NCBI GenBank assembly: GCA_036703985.1
Contig: DATNQN010000029.1
Coordinates: forward strand, 62,001 to 126,000
Direction: 5' to 3'
Source of the DNA: Leptolyngbyaceae cyanobacterium
GTDB lineage: Bacteria > Cyanobacteriota > Cyanobacteriia > Cyanobacteriales > Aerosakkonemataceae
DNA length: 64,000 bases
A program made the translations under genes and the position numbers. The notes beneath the pieces were generated by a model, which was not told the DNA's origin, ran no database searches, and saw only the letters and a list, made by a program, of their open reading frames with translations. Below are positions 36,620 to 46,469 of the stretch, piece by piece. Each line of letters begins with the position of its first letter. The stretch's first letter is position 1.

Positions 36620-37176
36620 TTAGGATTAAGGTAGGAAAATCGCTGAATTAAAAATAAGATAAGTAATATGAAAGTTTGACTATAAACGTTGGCTGTTAAA
36701 ATACTGTTTGACTTATTACTATCAAGCACGGTTTTTGGTGAATGTTTTGCACGATAATTTTCTGTTTCTCTTTGATTTTCTATGGTCGATCGCAAGCTGA
36801 ATTTGTTTAAATTGATTAAAAATTCCAGTGCAAATACTTCTAAGCAAATAATTAAAATAAAGGTTAGTAAAGCGAATAATACTAAATCAAGATATACTCT
36901 TAATAAAGAAAAACCTAAGTGAGTAGCGAAATTATTAAATAGAATAAAATTTATTAATTGTGCTTGTAGTTTGAAGGGAAGAAATGGTAGAAAAAAAAAG
37001 AAAGCTATCCAACCAATAATAGTGGAAAATAAATTTATAGATGTAGCATATTCGATGCTGGTTCTACCGCTGAGGTGCAGCTTTTTCTTAAAAATGAACG
37101 ATTCCACTGCGATCGCAACCAGTAAAAATAAAATTTGGAACATTACCGCTCGGAGAGGCAACACCGCTATCGGCAT
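36616..37176 (-). CDS. fraC: FraC-like filament integrity protein
   Basis: A 186-residue membrane protein with about four hydrophobic segments, opening MPIAVLPLRAVMFQILFLLV and continuing with ESFIFKKKLHLSGRTSIEYA. FraC in Anabaena is about 180 aa, begins with a similar PLRAV motif as I recall it, and precedes fraD and fraE. The ATGA overlap with the fraD-like gene shows translational coupling. Residues about 125-160 are polar and may be a loop. It is first in its operon. A divergent cobalamin adenosyltransferase gene lies 95 bp away. Confidence 0.75.
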   Translation of the reverse strand: MPIAVLPLRAVMFQILFLLVAIAVESFIFKKKLHLSGRTSIEYATSINLFSTIIGWIAFFFFLPFLPFKLQAQLINFILFNNFATHLGFSLLRVYLDLVLFALLTFILIICLEVFALEFLINLNKFSLRSTIENQRETENYRAKHSPKTVLDSNKSNSILTANVYSQTFILLILFLIQRFSYLNPK

Positions 37177-37271
37177 AGATTTTATTTCCAGATGACGAAA
37201 GACATCATTAGCTATATATTAATCATCTGCTACAGCTATATATTAAATATCTGCTTACCCTATCGACTACA

Positions 37272-38405
37272 ATGACAAGAACAGGTATCGGAATTCGCAC
37301 GGCTCAATTGCGTCCGGAACGCATCGTAGGCCAAATTCACGTTTATGATGGAGCGGGAAAGGGAAAATCAAGAGCCGCTCTGGGTGTGGTTTTGCGCTCC
37401 ATTGGATTAGGTATTCATGCAGAAACTAATAATAGAGTATTGTTGCTGCGCTTTTTGAAAGGGCCGGGACGCACTTATGATGAAGATGGAGCGATCGCAG
37501 CTTTGCAACAAGGCTTTCCCCATTTGATCGATCAAGTTCGCACTGGGAGAGCGGAATTTTTTGGCCCAGATGAAATTACCCGTTTCGATCGCCAGGAAGC
37601 ACAACGGGGATGGGACGTGGCAAAAGGCGCGATCGCATCTGGATTATACTCGGTGATCGTTCTCGACGAACTCAACCCCTTATTAGATTTAGGCTTATTA
37701 CCAGTAGAAGAAGTTATTCACACCCTCAAACACAAACCGGAACATTTAGAAATAATTGCCACCGGGAGAGCAGCACCCCAAGCATTATTAGATATTGCGG
37801 ATCTTCACTCGGAAATGCGTCCCCACTATCATCCGATGGCGGTAGAACAAGGTATTGAAGGTATCGAAATTTATACTGGTGCGGGTAAAGGTAAATCTAC
37901 CAGTGCTTTGGGTAAAGCATTGCAAGCAATTGGTAGGGGGATCAGTCAAGATAAATCCCATCGAGTCCTAATTTTACAATGGCTCAAAGGCGGTAGCGGT
38001 TATACGGAAGATGCGGCGATCGCGGCTTTGCAAGAAAGTTATCCTAATTTAGTAGATCATCAACGATGTGGGGGAGATGCGATCGTCTGGCGCGGACAAC
38101 AACGAGAAATCGATTACGTAGAAGCAGAACGAGGATGGGAAATTGCCAGAACAGCCATTGCTTCCGGCTTATATAAAACGATCGTTCTCGACGAACTAAA
38201 TCCCACCGTCGATTTGGAATTACTACCCCAAGAACCGATCGTCCAAGCACTACTCCGCAAACCTCGCGATACCGAAATCATTATTACAGGTCGCTGTCTC
38301 AATCCCCCCGCTTATTTCGATCTCGCTACCGTACACTCGGAAATGATTTGTCACAAACATTATGCCGATCGAGGTGTCGAACTAAAAAGGGGAGTCGATT
38401 TCTGA
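37272..38405 (+). CDS. Duplicated CobO/BtuR-type cob(I)yrinic adenosyltransferase
   Basis: Two homologous P-loop halves in one 377-residue chain. Each has its own Walker A: HVYDGAGKGKSRAALGVVLR near residue 25 and EIYTGAGKGKSTSALGKALQ near residue 200; each also has VIVLDELNPLLDLGLLP-type and ATGRAAP/ITGRCLN motifs. The family (CobO/BtuR/CobA) adenosylates corrinoids with ATP. Single-domain enzymes are about 190 aa, so this is a tandem duplication and fusion. A strong terminator follows at 38448. It is divergent from the fraC-like gene. Confidence 0.87.
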   Translation: MTRTGIGIRTAQLRPERIVGQIHVYDGAGKGKSRAALGVVLRSIGLGIHAETNNRVLLLRFLKGPGRTYDEDGAIAALQQGFPHLIDQVRTGRAEFFGPDEITRFDRQEAQRGWDVAKGAIASGLYSVIVLDELNPLLDLGLLPVEEVIHTLKHKPEHLEIIATGRAAPQALLDIADLHSEMRPHYHPMAVEQGIEGIEIYTGAGKGKSTSALGKALQAIGRGISQDKSHRVLILQWLKGGSGYTEDAAIAALQESYPNLVDHQRCGGDAIVWRGQQREIDYVEAERGWEIARTAIASGLYKTIVLDELNPTVDLELLPQEPIVQALLRKPRDTEIIITGRCLNPPAYFDLATVHSEMICHKHYADRGVELKRGVDF

Positions 38406-38447
38406 TCTCATAACCGCAAATATTTTTGTTGGAATGGAACAGGAATT

Positions 38448-38486
38448 AAGTCACCCCATCTTCAAAGAAAAGGGGTGACTTTTTTT
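38448..38486 (+). terminator. Rho-independent terminator
   Basis: AAGTCACCCC (38448-38457) pairs with GGGGTGACTT (38472-38481), 14-nt loop, then a T-run. It lies about 45 bp after the stop of the adenosyltransferase gene. Confidence 0.88.
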
Positions 38487-38656
38487 GTCAAATGTCAAGT
38501 TACACCGTTATCGGAAAATTAATTAAATTTGGCACTTTCATGCTGATGGCGATCGTTCAAACTTAATAATCAAAAGAAATCCTTGCCGATTTTGCATTTG
38601 CGATCGCCAATATCAAAAAAGTTACGTTTTTCCCCGTCATGGGATAGCCAAACGAA

Positions 38657-39466
38657 CTATTGTAGCTGAGAGTTTTTTTGCCTTTGATGTTTGCGTGTCA
38701 AACCAATTCCGCACAAACTAAATGCTAACAAACTACCTAACGTACTGGGTTCTGGTACTGGTCGCACCGACTCGACCAGTACTACTAGATCGTTAAAATC
38801 ACTATCAGAATTACCATTTACTCGCAAAAGGTCTTCAAAAGCAACGATAATTTCATTATCAGTAAATAAGCCCGGTTGTCTTCCTGGAATTTTAAGGGTT
38901 GTTCGATCCTTACCTTGATAAATTACTGCTTGTTGAGATTTGTTCTGATTGCGATGGTTTTGCGTATAGAAGACAGTGCCATCTTCTCTTTGCAAGTAAA
39001 AACCAAAAACGTTGCCAAAGTCTTTATATTCCGCGTAACTGGGAGGTGTCGGATTGGTATTTCCAGGAGAGTAGCCTTTAGTTGTAACTGCTATATCACC
39101 ATTACCTAAAAAGTCAATTTTCGCACCATCCGACACATCATTGTATCCATCAAACAAAAGAGCTTTATCGCCTTTGGAGTTGTAAATTCCGAACTTATTA
39201 CTCGGTGCATATTTAGCAATTTCAAACATGAAAGTCGCTACAGAACCGCTGCTAGCGGTATTTGTAAAGGTTTGATAATTGGTTTGTTCGTTGATCGTGT
39301 CAATATTTGGCCCGCTGACAGTGAGAGAATTAAACTTATCTTGCAGAGAATTTCCTAGCCCATCAAAAGAAGTTCCGAAAGTTACCGCTTCTGCTGGTAA
39401 AGCGGAAAAAATCATAGTTCCCGCAGCGATCGATCCGACTGCTGCAATAGTAATTAAATGTCTCAT
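38657..39466 (-). CDS. PEP-CTERM protein with DUF4114 domain
   Basis: A secreted, sorted protein. Residues 1-27 form a signal peptide (MRHLITIAAVGSIAAGTMIF, then SALPAEA). The C-terminus has the PEP-CTERM sorting signal: VPEPSTLGSLLAFSLCGIGL, followed by basic residues. The part before it, VAFEDLLRVNGNSDSDFNDL, is the DUF4114 pattern, a likely Ca-binding or adhesion module. The protein would be processed by an exosortase and exported; ligand and role are unknown. Monocistronic. Confidence 0.85.
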   Translation of the reverse strand: MRHLITIAAVGSIAAGTMIFSALPAEAVTFGTSFDGLGNSLQDKFNSLTVSGPNIDTINEQTNYQTFTNTASSGSVATFMFEIAKYAPSNKFGIYNSKGDKALLFDGYNDVSDGAKIDFLGNGDIAVTTKGYSPGNTNPTPPSYAEYKDFGNVFGFYLQREDGTVFYTQNHRNQNKSQQAVIYQGKDRTTLKIPGRQPGLFTDNEIIVAFEDLLRVNGNSDSDFNDLVVLVESVRPVPEPSTLGSLLAFSLCGIGLTRKHQRQKNSQLQ

Positions 39467-39881
39467 ATATTCCTCTGCGGATTACCGCTATTCGTTAAAA
39501 ATCCGACCTAAAAATTTTTATTTTTTGGGCAATATAGAAACTACAAAATATTCAACATCAGTAAAATTAAGTAAATAGATTAACGTTCGGCTTAATAGCT
39601 GAATTGTTCGGAATTTTTGTGCGAGTCAATACTTAATTTTTCCCGAGATTTTATATTTATTAGCTAAAGTTATATCCGTAATTTCCACTTCCCTCTATCA
39701 ACCAAATTAGCCCAATCGTATAAAGAATCGCCTTAATTATAGAAAAACTTTACAAATTCTTTAATTAAAAGACCTGTTTTGGTGACTTTTTTAAAGTTTG
39801 AGTGAAGTAATGAAGATATTTACTTACGAGAAAATACTTAGAACGCAAAAAGTTGTTACGTAATTTATTAGGGTAATAAAT
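39467..39881. other. Intergenic, no gene seen
   Basis: AT-rich upstream region of the PEP-CTERM gene and 3' region of the cyclase gene. No hairpin, RNA gene or frame stood out. Confidence 0.45.
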
Positions 39882-42800
39882 TTAGCTTAATTGACTTAAT
39901 AAAAAGCGATCGCGTCCTTGGGTTTTTGCTTGGTAAAGTGCGTTATCTGCGATCGCGATTAACTGTTCTGGAGAAAATTCCCATCCTGGAACAGTCGTAG
40001 CTACTCCCAAGCTCAAAGTAACGTATTCCTTCACCCAAGAAGCCGCATGAGTTAAGCGTAATGAACGGATTTTTTCTAAAATTGCTTTAGCGATTAGTGC
40101 CGCACCCACATCGGTCGTATTAGGTAGAATGACGGCAAATTCTTCCCCGCCATAACGAGCTACTAAATCCACCGGACGCCTCACCACATCGCGGATTGCA
40201 CTTGCCACCTGTTGCAAGCACAAATCCCCCGCTACGTGACCGTAAGTATCGTTGTAAAGTTTGAAACAATCAACATCGCACAAAATTAGAGATAGAGGCG
40301 CTCGATCTGGCAAAAGTCGCTCCCACTCTTGAGCCAAATATTCATCAAAACGACGGCGGTTAGCTAGCTGAGTTAAGCCATCCAGAGAAGCCAATCGTTG
40401 TAACTCCTGATTGGCTTTCTCTAATTTTTGATAAAGTTCGGCTTGCTGAATTGCGATCGCTACTTGGGTAGCTAACTGCTTGAGCAAATCGATTTCTAAA
40501 TCTTGCCATTTCCTAGCATCTCTACAATGATGAGCAATTAACAATCCCCATAACTGCTCTCCCTGCAAAATCGGTACAACTAAATTTGCTCTCACCTGAA
40601 ACTGAGTCAGCAAATTAAAGTAGCATTCTTTAATATTAGCATTAAAAATATCTTCAATTCCATTAATTCGACCTTCTTGATAAGGCTGGATCATACTTGC
40701 TCCAAAGCAAGGGTCTACTATACTCGTTCCTAATATTGGCGTCCAATCTCCCTCTACTGATTCCACTACTACTACTCCGCTCCAGTCAGGATGAAAACGG
40801 TATATAAGCACTCGATCGGTTGCTAAAAATTGCCGCACTTCTGCTACTGTAGTATTGAGAATTTCCATCAAATTTAAAGAGCGGCGAATCCGTTCTGCCA
40901 TTCTCCCTAAAAGCCGCTCTCTTTCTGCTTGTTGGCGAAGCGATTCCTCTGCTCGCTTTTGTTCGGTAATATCTCGAAAACTCCACACTCTACCAACGAT
41001 TTTGTCACCGATTTTTTGAGGTTGAGTGTATTGCTCGAAGATCTTGCCGTTTTTCAATTCCAAAATATCGTAGCCTTTGGTTTCCGGTTCGTTTTTACAT
41101 TCTTTGATTCGGTTGATTAAAATTTGGGGATTTATTACTCGATCGAACACGAATTTCAATTTTCGTTTGTTACTTCCCGAATCAATAATGTCATTTCTAA
41201 TTTGCCACATTTCGATAATTTTTTGATTAAAAATAATAATTTTTTTATCGGCGCTAAAAGCTATTATTCCATCATCCGTACATTCCAGAGTCGCTCTTAA
41301 CAAGGAAAAAGATTTTTCCAATTCTACGGATGAATTTTTAGTCTCGGTAATGTCGGTATAAGCGATCGCCACACCATAACCAGGCAAAGGAATAGGGACT
41401 GCATTCACATTTAGCCAGATAATTTTATCGGGTAGTGTTAAAATCCCCATTTCTACATTTTTAACAAGCTTTTTTTCTCGGAGCGCGATCGTAGAAGCAA
41501 ATTCGCTGGATGGCATTTTAGTACCATCTTTTCTAACTATTTGCCAGCTATCTTCATCACATTTCTTGGTCAGATGATTCTCTGCATTTATATTTAAAAT
41601 TTTTTCCGATTCTTGATTTACCTCTATTATATTTCCCGCTTCGTCTGTAATAGAAATACCTATGGGAAATATTTCAAACAAAGCTTTGTACTTGGCTTGA
41701 CTTTCCTTTAAAGCTGTTTCTGCTTTGACGCGATCGGTGATATCTTTACCTGTGGAAACAAAGTGAGTAATTTGACCTTGATGATTTTTAATAGGAGTAA
41801 TAGTTTTTTCTTCATAAAATAATTCACCATTTTTTTTTCGATTGATAAATTCTGCTCTGAAAACCTTGCCAGACAAAATATTCAACCAAAGTTCTTGATA
41901 AAAAATCGATGGGTGTTCCCCAGATCTAAGAATAGCCGGAGTTTTACCGATCGCTTCCGTTTTGGTATATCCCGTTAACTTTTCAAAAGCTGAATTGACA
42001 TACTTGATAATGCCAAATTTATCTGTAATAATGGCGTTATCCGCAGTTTGTTCGACAGCACTAGACAGTATATTCAGCGCTTCTTCTGCTGTTTTGCGCT
42101 CTTGAATATCTCGTCCCACTGATTGAAACTCAAGCAAGTGACCCTGCTGATTAAAAATTGCCCGATCGTTTCTTTGCTGCCAGCGCGTTTCCCCGTTAGG
42201 TAGTACTACTCGATATTCCAGCGTACCAGTCGGATTATTGATATTAAGAGAAGCTATATACTGCTCTACTATTTGTCGATCTTCTAAAGCAATAAAAGAT
42301 AAAAAATTATGGCCGATTAAATCTTTATTACTAAGACCAAAATAGCGACAAAAAGCCAGATTTACAAAAGAAAGATTACCATTTGGAAAAAATCGGCATA
42401 TTAGTTCTGTTTGGCTTTCCACAATAGCACGGTAGCGAAGCTGATTTTTATGTAAAGCTGCTTCTGTTTCTTGGCGATGTACTATTTCTTGTTGGAGTTG
42501 ATAATTGATTTCGCTCAATTCTTTATTTTGCTTTTCTACCAATTTTTCCCAATCAGAGTATTTGTTTCGTAATTTCTCATCTAATTGTTTGGTTTTCGTA
42601 ATATCTTGACAAATATAAAGCAATGCTTTTTCCGGGAAATCAATCAATTTTATTTGAATTTGCAAACAGCGTTTAATTCCCGATTTATCGATAATCTCTT
42701 TCTCTATAATGTGGATTTCATTTTCTTTTTCTAATTCCCTTAAATCCTCGATTCTTTCTCCTATTAACTGCTCTATATTACCCATTTGTTGCACTTCTCG

Positions 42801-43322
42801 CCAAGAGTATCCAAAAACCATCTCTACGTTAGGGCAAATAAAAGTCAACCTTCCATTTAGGTCGGTTAGGAAAACTATTTCAGAAATATTACTGAAAATA
42901 GTTTCATACAATCGATCGAGTTTTTCTTCTTTTAGTTCTGTATCAACATCTTCGCAAACTATTGAAATACAACTGTTTGCATAGTTTTCTGAAACAAATT
43001 TAGCATTTACTTCAACTAATATAGTGCTTCTGTCTTTGCAGATCAATCTGCATTTACAACAGGTAACTTGGCATAATGAATTAGAGCGATCGAATTGATT
43101 ACGTAAATTTACTAATATATTTTGGATGTCACTGAAATCGTTGGGATGAACCAATTGCGAAAAAGGTTTTTTTTCTAATTCTTCAATAGAATAGCCAAGT
43201 CTATAGGCTCCAAATAAATTGATGTCTGTGATAACTGTCGTCAAATCTAAAGTGAAGCAAATCAACGGGAGATGATCGTATAAATGGCGATACCAATTTG
43301 CCCCTGTTTCAATTTTCTGCAT
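39882..43322 (-). CDS. Multi-PAS/GAF diguanylate cyclase
   Basis: A 1146-residue signalling protein that should make cyclic di-GMP. It has about six PAS domains (roughly 10-125, 140-245, 290-410, 415-535, 540-660, 665-800), one GAF at about 815-965 and a GGDEF domain at about 985-1146. The active-site motif is RYGGEEFAVILP and the inhibitory I-site RxxD is kept (RPVDLVARYGGEEF). The GAF resembles bilin-binding cyanobacteriochrome GAFs: it has VDPCF and a Cys in IKECYFNLLTQFQVRANLVV, but with Tyr where such domains usually have His after the Cys. There is no EAL or HD-GYP domain. It lies alone with long gaps on both sides. Confidence 0.92.
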   Translation of the reverse strand: MQKIETGANWYRHLYDHLPLICFTLDLTTVITDINLFGAYRLGYSIEELEKKPFSQLVHPNDFSDIQNILVNLRNQFDRSNSLCQVTCCKCRLICKDRSTILVEVNAKFVSENYANSCISIVCEDVDTELKEEKLDRLYETIFSNISEIVFLTDLNGRLTFICPNVEMVFGYSWREVQQMGNIEQLIGERIEDLRELEKENEIHIIEKEIIDKSGIKRCLQIQIKLIDFPEKALLYICQDITKTKQLDEKLRNKYSDWEKLVEKQNKELSEINYQLQQEIVHRQETEAALHKNQLRYRAIVESQTELICRFFPNGNLSFVNLAFCRYFGLSNKDLIGHNFLSFIALEDRQIVEQYIASLNINNPTGTLEYRVVLPNGETRWQQRNDRAIFNQQGHLLEFQSVGRDIQERKTAEEALNILSSAVEQTADNAIITDKFGIIKYVNSAFEKLTGYTKTEAIGKTPAILRSGEHPSIFYQELWLNILSGKVFRAEFINRKKNGELFYEEKTITPIKNHQGQITHFVSTGKDITDRVKAETALKESQAKYKALFEIFPIGISITDEAGNIIEVNQESEKILNINAENHLTKKCDEDSWQIVRKDGTKMPSSEFASTIALREKKLVKNVEMGILTLPDKIIWLNVNAVPIPLPGYGVAIAYTDITETKNSSVELEKSFSLLRATLECTDDGIIAFSADKKIIIFNQKIIEMWQIRNDIIDSGSNKRKLKFVFDRVINPQILINRIKECKNEPETKGYDILELKNGKIFEQYTQPQKIGDKIVGRVWSFRDITEQKRAEESLRQQAERERLLGRMAERIRRSLNLMEILNTTVAEVRQFLATDRVLIYRFHPDWSGVVVVESVEGDWTPILGTSIVDPCFGASMIQPYQEGRINGIEDIFNANIKECYFNLLTQFQVRANLVVPILQGEQLWGLLIAHHCRDARKWQDLEIDLLKQLATQVAIAIQQAELYQKLEKANQELQRLASLDGLTQLANRRRFDEYLAQEWERLLPDRAPLSLILCDVDCFKLYNDTYGHVAGDLCLQQVASAIRDVVRRPVDLVARYGGEEFAVILPNTTDVGAALIAKAILEKIRSLRLTHAASWVKEYVTLSLGVATTVPGWEFSPEQLIAIADNALYQAKTQGRDRFLLSQLS

Positions 43323-43669
43323 AGTGTTGTCTGGGTGACGACGTTTCGTGAATATGTAATCTAGTTAAACTCGTTTGGATTATTTAAAATAAAACCAAGC
43401 AAGTTTTGGCCGAATCTTTAAAAAAAGTTCGGTTATTTACTACCAGTTTATAAAAATTTTTCACCCATTCTGGGAGGAAAAAACCCAATATTTTAATTAT
43501 TGATAGCTTAAGTAATAATTTCTATGTTTGGGTTTATTTTTTATCATTACATATCTCAATGAAAAGTAACTTACAAACTCCTGATTTGTAAAGGAAAATT
43601 AAAATAATTAAATATTAATTAATTTAAAAACCGCAAATTGGTTTTTGCTAGCAAAGTATTCAACTACGA
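43323..43669. other. Intergenic, no gene seen
   Basis: AT-rich sequence between the cyclase start and the ClC stop. Nothing recognised. Confidence 0.4.
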
Positions 43670-46339
43670 TCATGCGCTAGCACCGCGTACTAAAATCACG
43701 GTACAATCGCAGCCACGAGCGATTGCCTCTGGAATATTTCCTTTAATTGCCTGCTGTAACATTCCCTCCCGACTAGCGCCTAAAACTATCACATCACATC
43801 CATCCTTCTCGGCGATATCGATGACTGCTTCTGGTACGGAACTACTGCAAACTGGTTTGGCAATTACCGGGCAACTTATTTTACGATTGAGAAACTGAGC
43901 GGCTTTTTCTAAACTTTTAGTATTAGGTAAATTTTTGGATGGTAGAAAAACTTGCGTTAAATGAATTTCGCCTCGCTCGCTCAAAGTCACCAAAGCAGGT
44001 AATAGTTCCACTGCTTGTCGAGCATTCGGTCCACCAGCCATCGGTAGCAACCAACGATTCCATTTTCCTTTGCCATTTGGGGAAACTCGATCGTTATCAG
44101 GTAACGGCAAACGATCGCGATCGAATGGAGGATTACCTAATTTTACCAACACCACTTCACAAGCGGCTTGGCGAATTACCGTATCTACTACGTTACCAAA
44201 AATGCGGCCAGGGGTAGATGGCGAACCATTCCAACCCATAACGATTAAATCTATGCGATCCTGTTTGATCGTTTCTAAAATAGCCTGCGCTACATCATGG
44301 GCTACTCGCACTTGAGTGTGAACTGGTAATCCCATTTGGCGTCCTAAAATTTCTGCTTGACGCAGTAAGCGGCGACTTTTGGCAGTTCGCACCGGTGCTT
44401 CCGATGGCGAAACGTGGCGCGATACTAACATAATTTGCAGGCAGTCTAATTCGTAATCTCGATCGCGAGCAATCGCGCCTGCTAGTTGTAACAAAGATGA
44501 TGCCGTTTGAGGATTTGCTAAAGTCACCAGCAAACGCCCTTTTCCCACCGATGGCGATCGAGTTTGATAAACTACATAAGATTGTTCCGGTTGAGAACCA
44601 ACACCTCTGCCATCTAGTTGGTCTGCTTCTGCCCGAATAATATCTCCGCGAGTAATAATCCCGATTAATTTTTTCCCTTCCATTACGGGTAAACGACTGA
44701 GTTGATAGCGATTTAATAGATACAAAACATCTGCCAAAGAAGCAAAAGAATTAACCGTTAGTGGTTGGGGAGTCATGATTTTTGATAGCGGGGCATCCCC
44801 AGACAAGTTAAGTTGACTTATTTTTGCCAAATCGGTTTGGGTAACGATACCAACTAACTTAGCTTGCTCTACTACTGGAAAACCGCGATGATGGGAACGA
44901 GAAAAAGCTTGGATCGCTTCATCTAGGGTCATTTGGCTGGTGAGAGTTTCTACCCGTTGTTGCATTACGTCTTGGGCTTTTAGCCGTACTAAAATCCCTT
45001 CCTTTGGCTGTTCTTTTTCTAAATAAATGCCATTCCATTCTAATAGGCGATCGTAAAGCGATCGGGGTGCTACCAATTCGGCAACTAAGTAAGAAGTAAC
45101 CGAACCGATCATCAAAGGCAGTACCAAATTAAAATCGGTAGTCATTTCAAACACGATCACGATCGCCGTGATCGGTACTTTGGAAACGGCGCTGAAAAAT
45201 GCCCCCATTCCTGCTAAAGCGTAAGTAATTGGCGTACCCAATCCAAAAACATTACTAGCAAATAATCCTACCAAGTAACCCAAAGCCGAGCCCAAAATTA
45301 AGGAGGGTGCAAACAATCCTCCCGGTGCGCCCGAACCAAAAGCAATAATCGTTAAAATAAACTGAGCTAAAAACGCGATCGTCGCTACTTGCCAACTAGC
45401 ATCACCGTTGAGCAAAAACTCTCGCAATCCCGTATTATCTCGAAAGTAATTTGGCAGAATAGCAATTGCCGTTCCAGAAATCAAACCAGCTAATCCTACC
45501 CGAAATGGCAAACTCAAACGAAGAGTTTTTCGATAAAAGTTCAAACTAACAAAAATACCTTGACAGAAAATTGCACCCAATAATCCAGCTAATACTCCCA
45601 GTAACATATAGTAGGGAATTTCCGGCATCGAAAAGCTAATTTTGAAAGTAGCGGACTTCAGATCGGGGCCAAAAACTTGATAAGAATTGAGATCGAAACT
45701 GCCACCACCCAAAATTCGGGAAACCACCGCACCGATGAAGGAAGCCAAAATAGCCGTGCCAAGGGTAAAGCCAGAAACATCGTGTAACAGTTCTTCCGCG
45801 ACAAATAAAACTCCTGCGATTGGCGCATTAAAAGCAGCCGCTAACCCAGCACCAGCACCAGCTGCAATCATCTGGCGACGGTGTTCCGGAGAAGTGGGAA
45901 ACCACTTACTGAGTTGGGACGCCAAAGCTGCCCCGATCTGTACCGTTGGCCCCTGTCGCCCCACGGTTAGTCCAGAACCGATCGCGATCGTACTGCTAAT
46001 CAACTTGATCGCTGCCACCCGCCAGGAAAGTTCGATCGGCACTCCCGCCAGCGCTGCTTTCAGATTTGGAATACCCGAACCTGTCGCCTCTGGTGCAAAA
46101 CGTTCTACTAACCAACCAGCAATAAAACCAAACCCAAATCCGATCGCCGGTAGTATCCAGATCGGTGAATAGTAATTGGAAAAATATACTCGCCAACCAC
46201 CAACCCATCCCACTCCCACTTTCAGACATACGGATGCTAAAGCTGCGACTAAACCGATCAAACAAGCTTCTGCAATTGCTAGACGGCGAGTAGGTCGCCA
46301 AATTTGTCGTACCTTACTCGGTATAAAAGTTTGCCACAT
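43670..46339 (-). CDS. ClC chloride channel/transporter with CBS pair and two USP domains
   Basis: A ClC-family anion protein. The membrane part (about residues 1-435) has the filter motifs GSGIPNLKAAL, GRQGPTVQIGAAL and GLFAPSLILG. The gating Glu of the GREGP-type motif is replaced by Gln (codon CAG). The two Glu of FVAEELL, at the site of the internal proton Glu of E. coli ClC, are kept. Two CBS domains follow (about 450-570), then two USP domains (about 600-735 and 755-889); the first USP has IVMGWNGSPSTPGRIFGNVV. The 889-aa length reflects the fusions. The antiporter at 2704-4836 ends in a similar USP pair. Confidence 0.93.
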   Translation of the reverse strand: MWQTFIPSKVRQIWRPTRRLAIAEACLIGLVAALASVCLKVGVGWVGGWRVYFSNYYSPIWILPAIGFGFGFIAGWLVERFAPEATGSGIPNLKAALAGVPIELSWRVAAIKLISSTIAIGSGLTVGRQGPTVQIGAALASQLSKWFPTSPEHRRQMIAAGAGAGLAAAFNAPIAGVLFVAEELLHDVSGFTLGTAILASFIGAVVSRILGGGSFDLNSYQVFGPDLKSATFKISFSMPEIPYYMLLGVLAGLLGAIFCQGIFVSLNFYRKTLRLSLPFRVGLAGLISGTAIAILPNYFRDNTGLREFLLNGDASWQVATIAFLAQFILTIIAFGSGAPGGLFAPSLILGSALGYLVGLFASNVFGLGTPITYALAGMGAFFSAVSKVPITAIVIVFEMTTDFNLVLPLMIGSVTSYLVAELVAPRSLYDRLLEWNGIYLEKEQPKEGILVRLKAQDVMQQRVETLTSQMTLDEAIQAFSRSHHRGFPVVEQAKLVGIVTQTDLAKISQLNLSGDAPLSKIMTPQPLTVNSFASLADVLYLLNRYQLSRLPVMEGKKLIGIITRGDIIRAEADQLDGRGVGSQPEQSYVVYQTRSPSVGKGRLLVTLANPQTASSLLQLAGAIARDRDYELDCLQIMLVSRHVSPSEAPVRTAKSRRLLRQAEILGRQMGLPVHTQVRVAHDVAQAILETIKQDRIDLIVMGWNGSPSTPGRIFGNVVDTVIRQAACEVVLVKLGNPPFDRDRLPLPDNDRVSPNGKGKWNRWLLPMAGGPNARQAVELLPALVTLSERGEIHLTQVFLPSKNLPNTKSLEKAAQFLNRKISCPVIAKPVCSSSVPEAVIDIAEKDGCDVIVLGASREGMLQQAIKGNIPEAIARGCDCTVILVRGASA

Positions 46340-46469
46340 ATTGGGTAGCGGCTAGTGGAAAAACGTACCTAATACATAAATAAGGAAGCATTGCCGGAGA
46401 AAAAGTTGCCTTTTCCTGGAACTGCATTAAACTAAGCCTGCAATGCTTCGTTTATGGTAATTGAAAATT

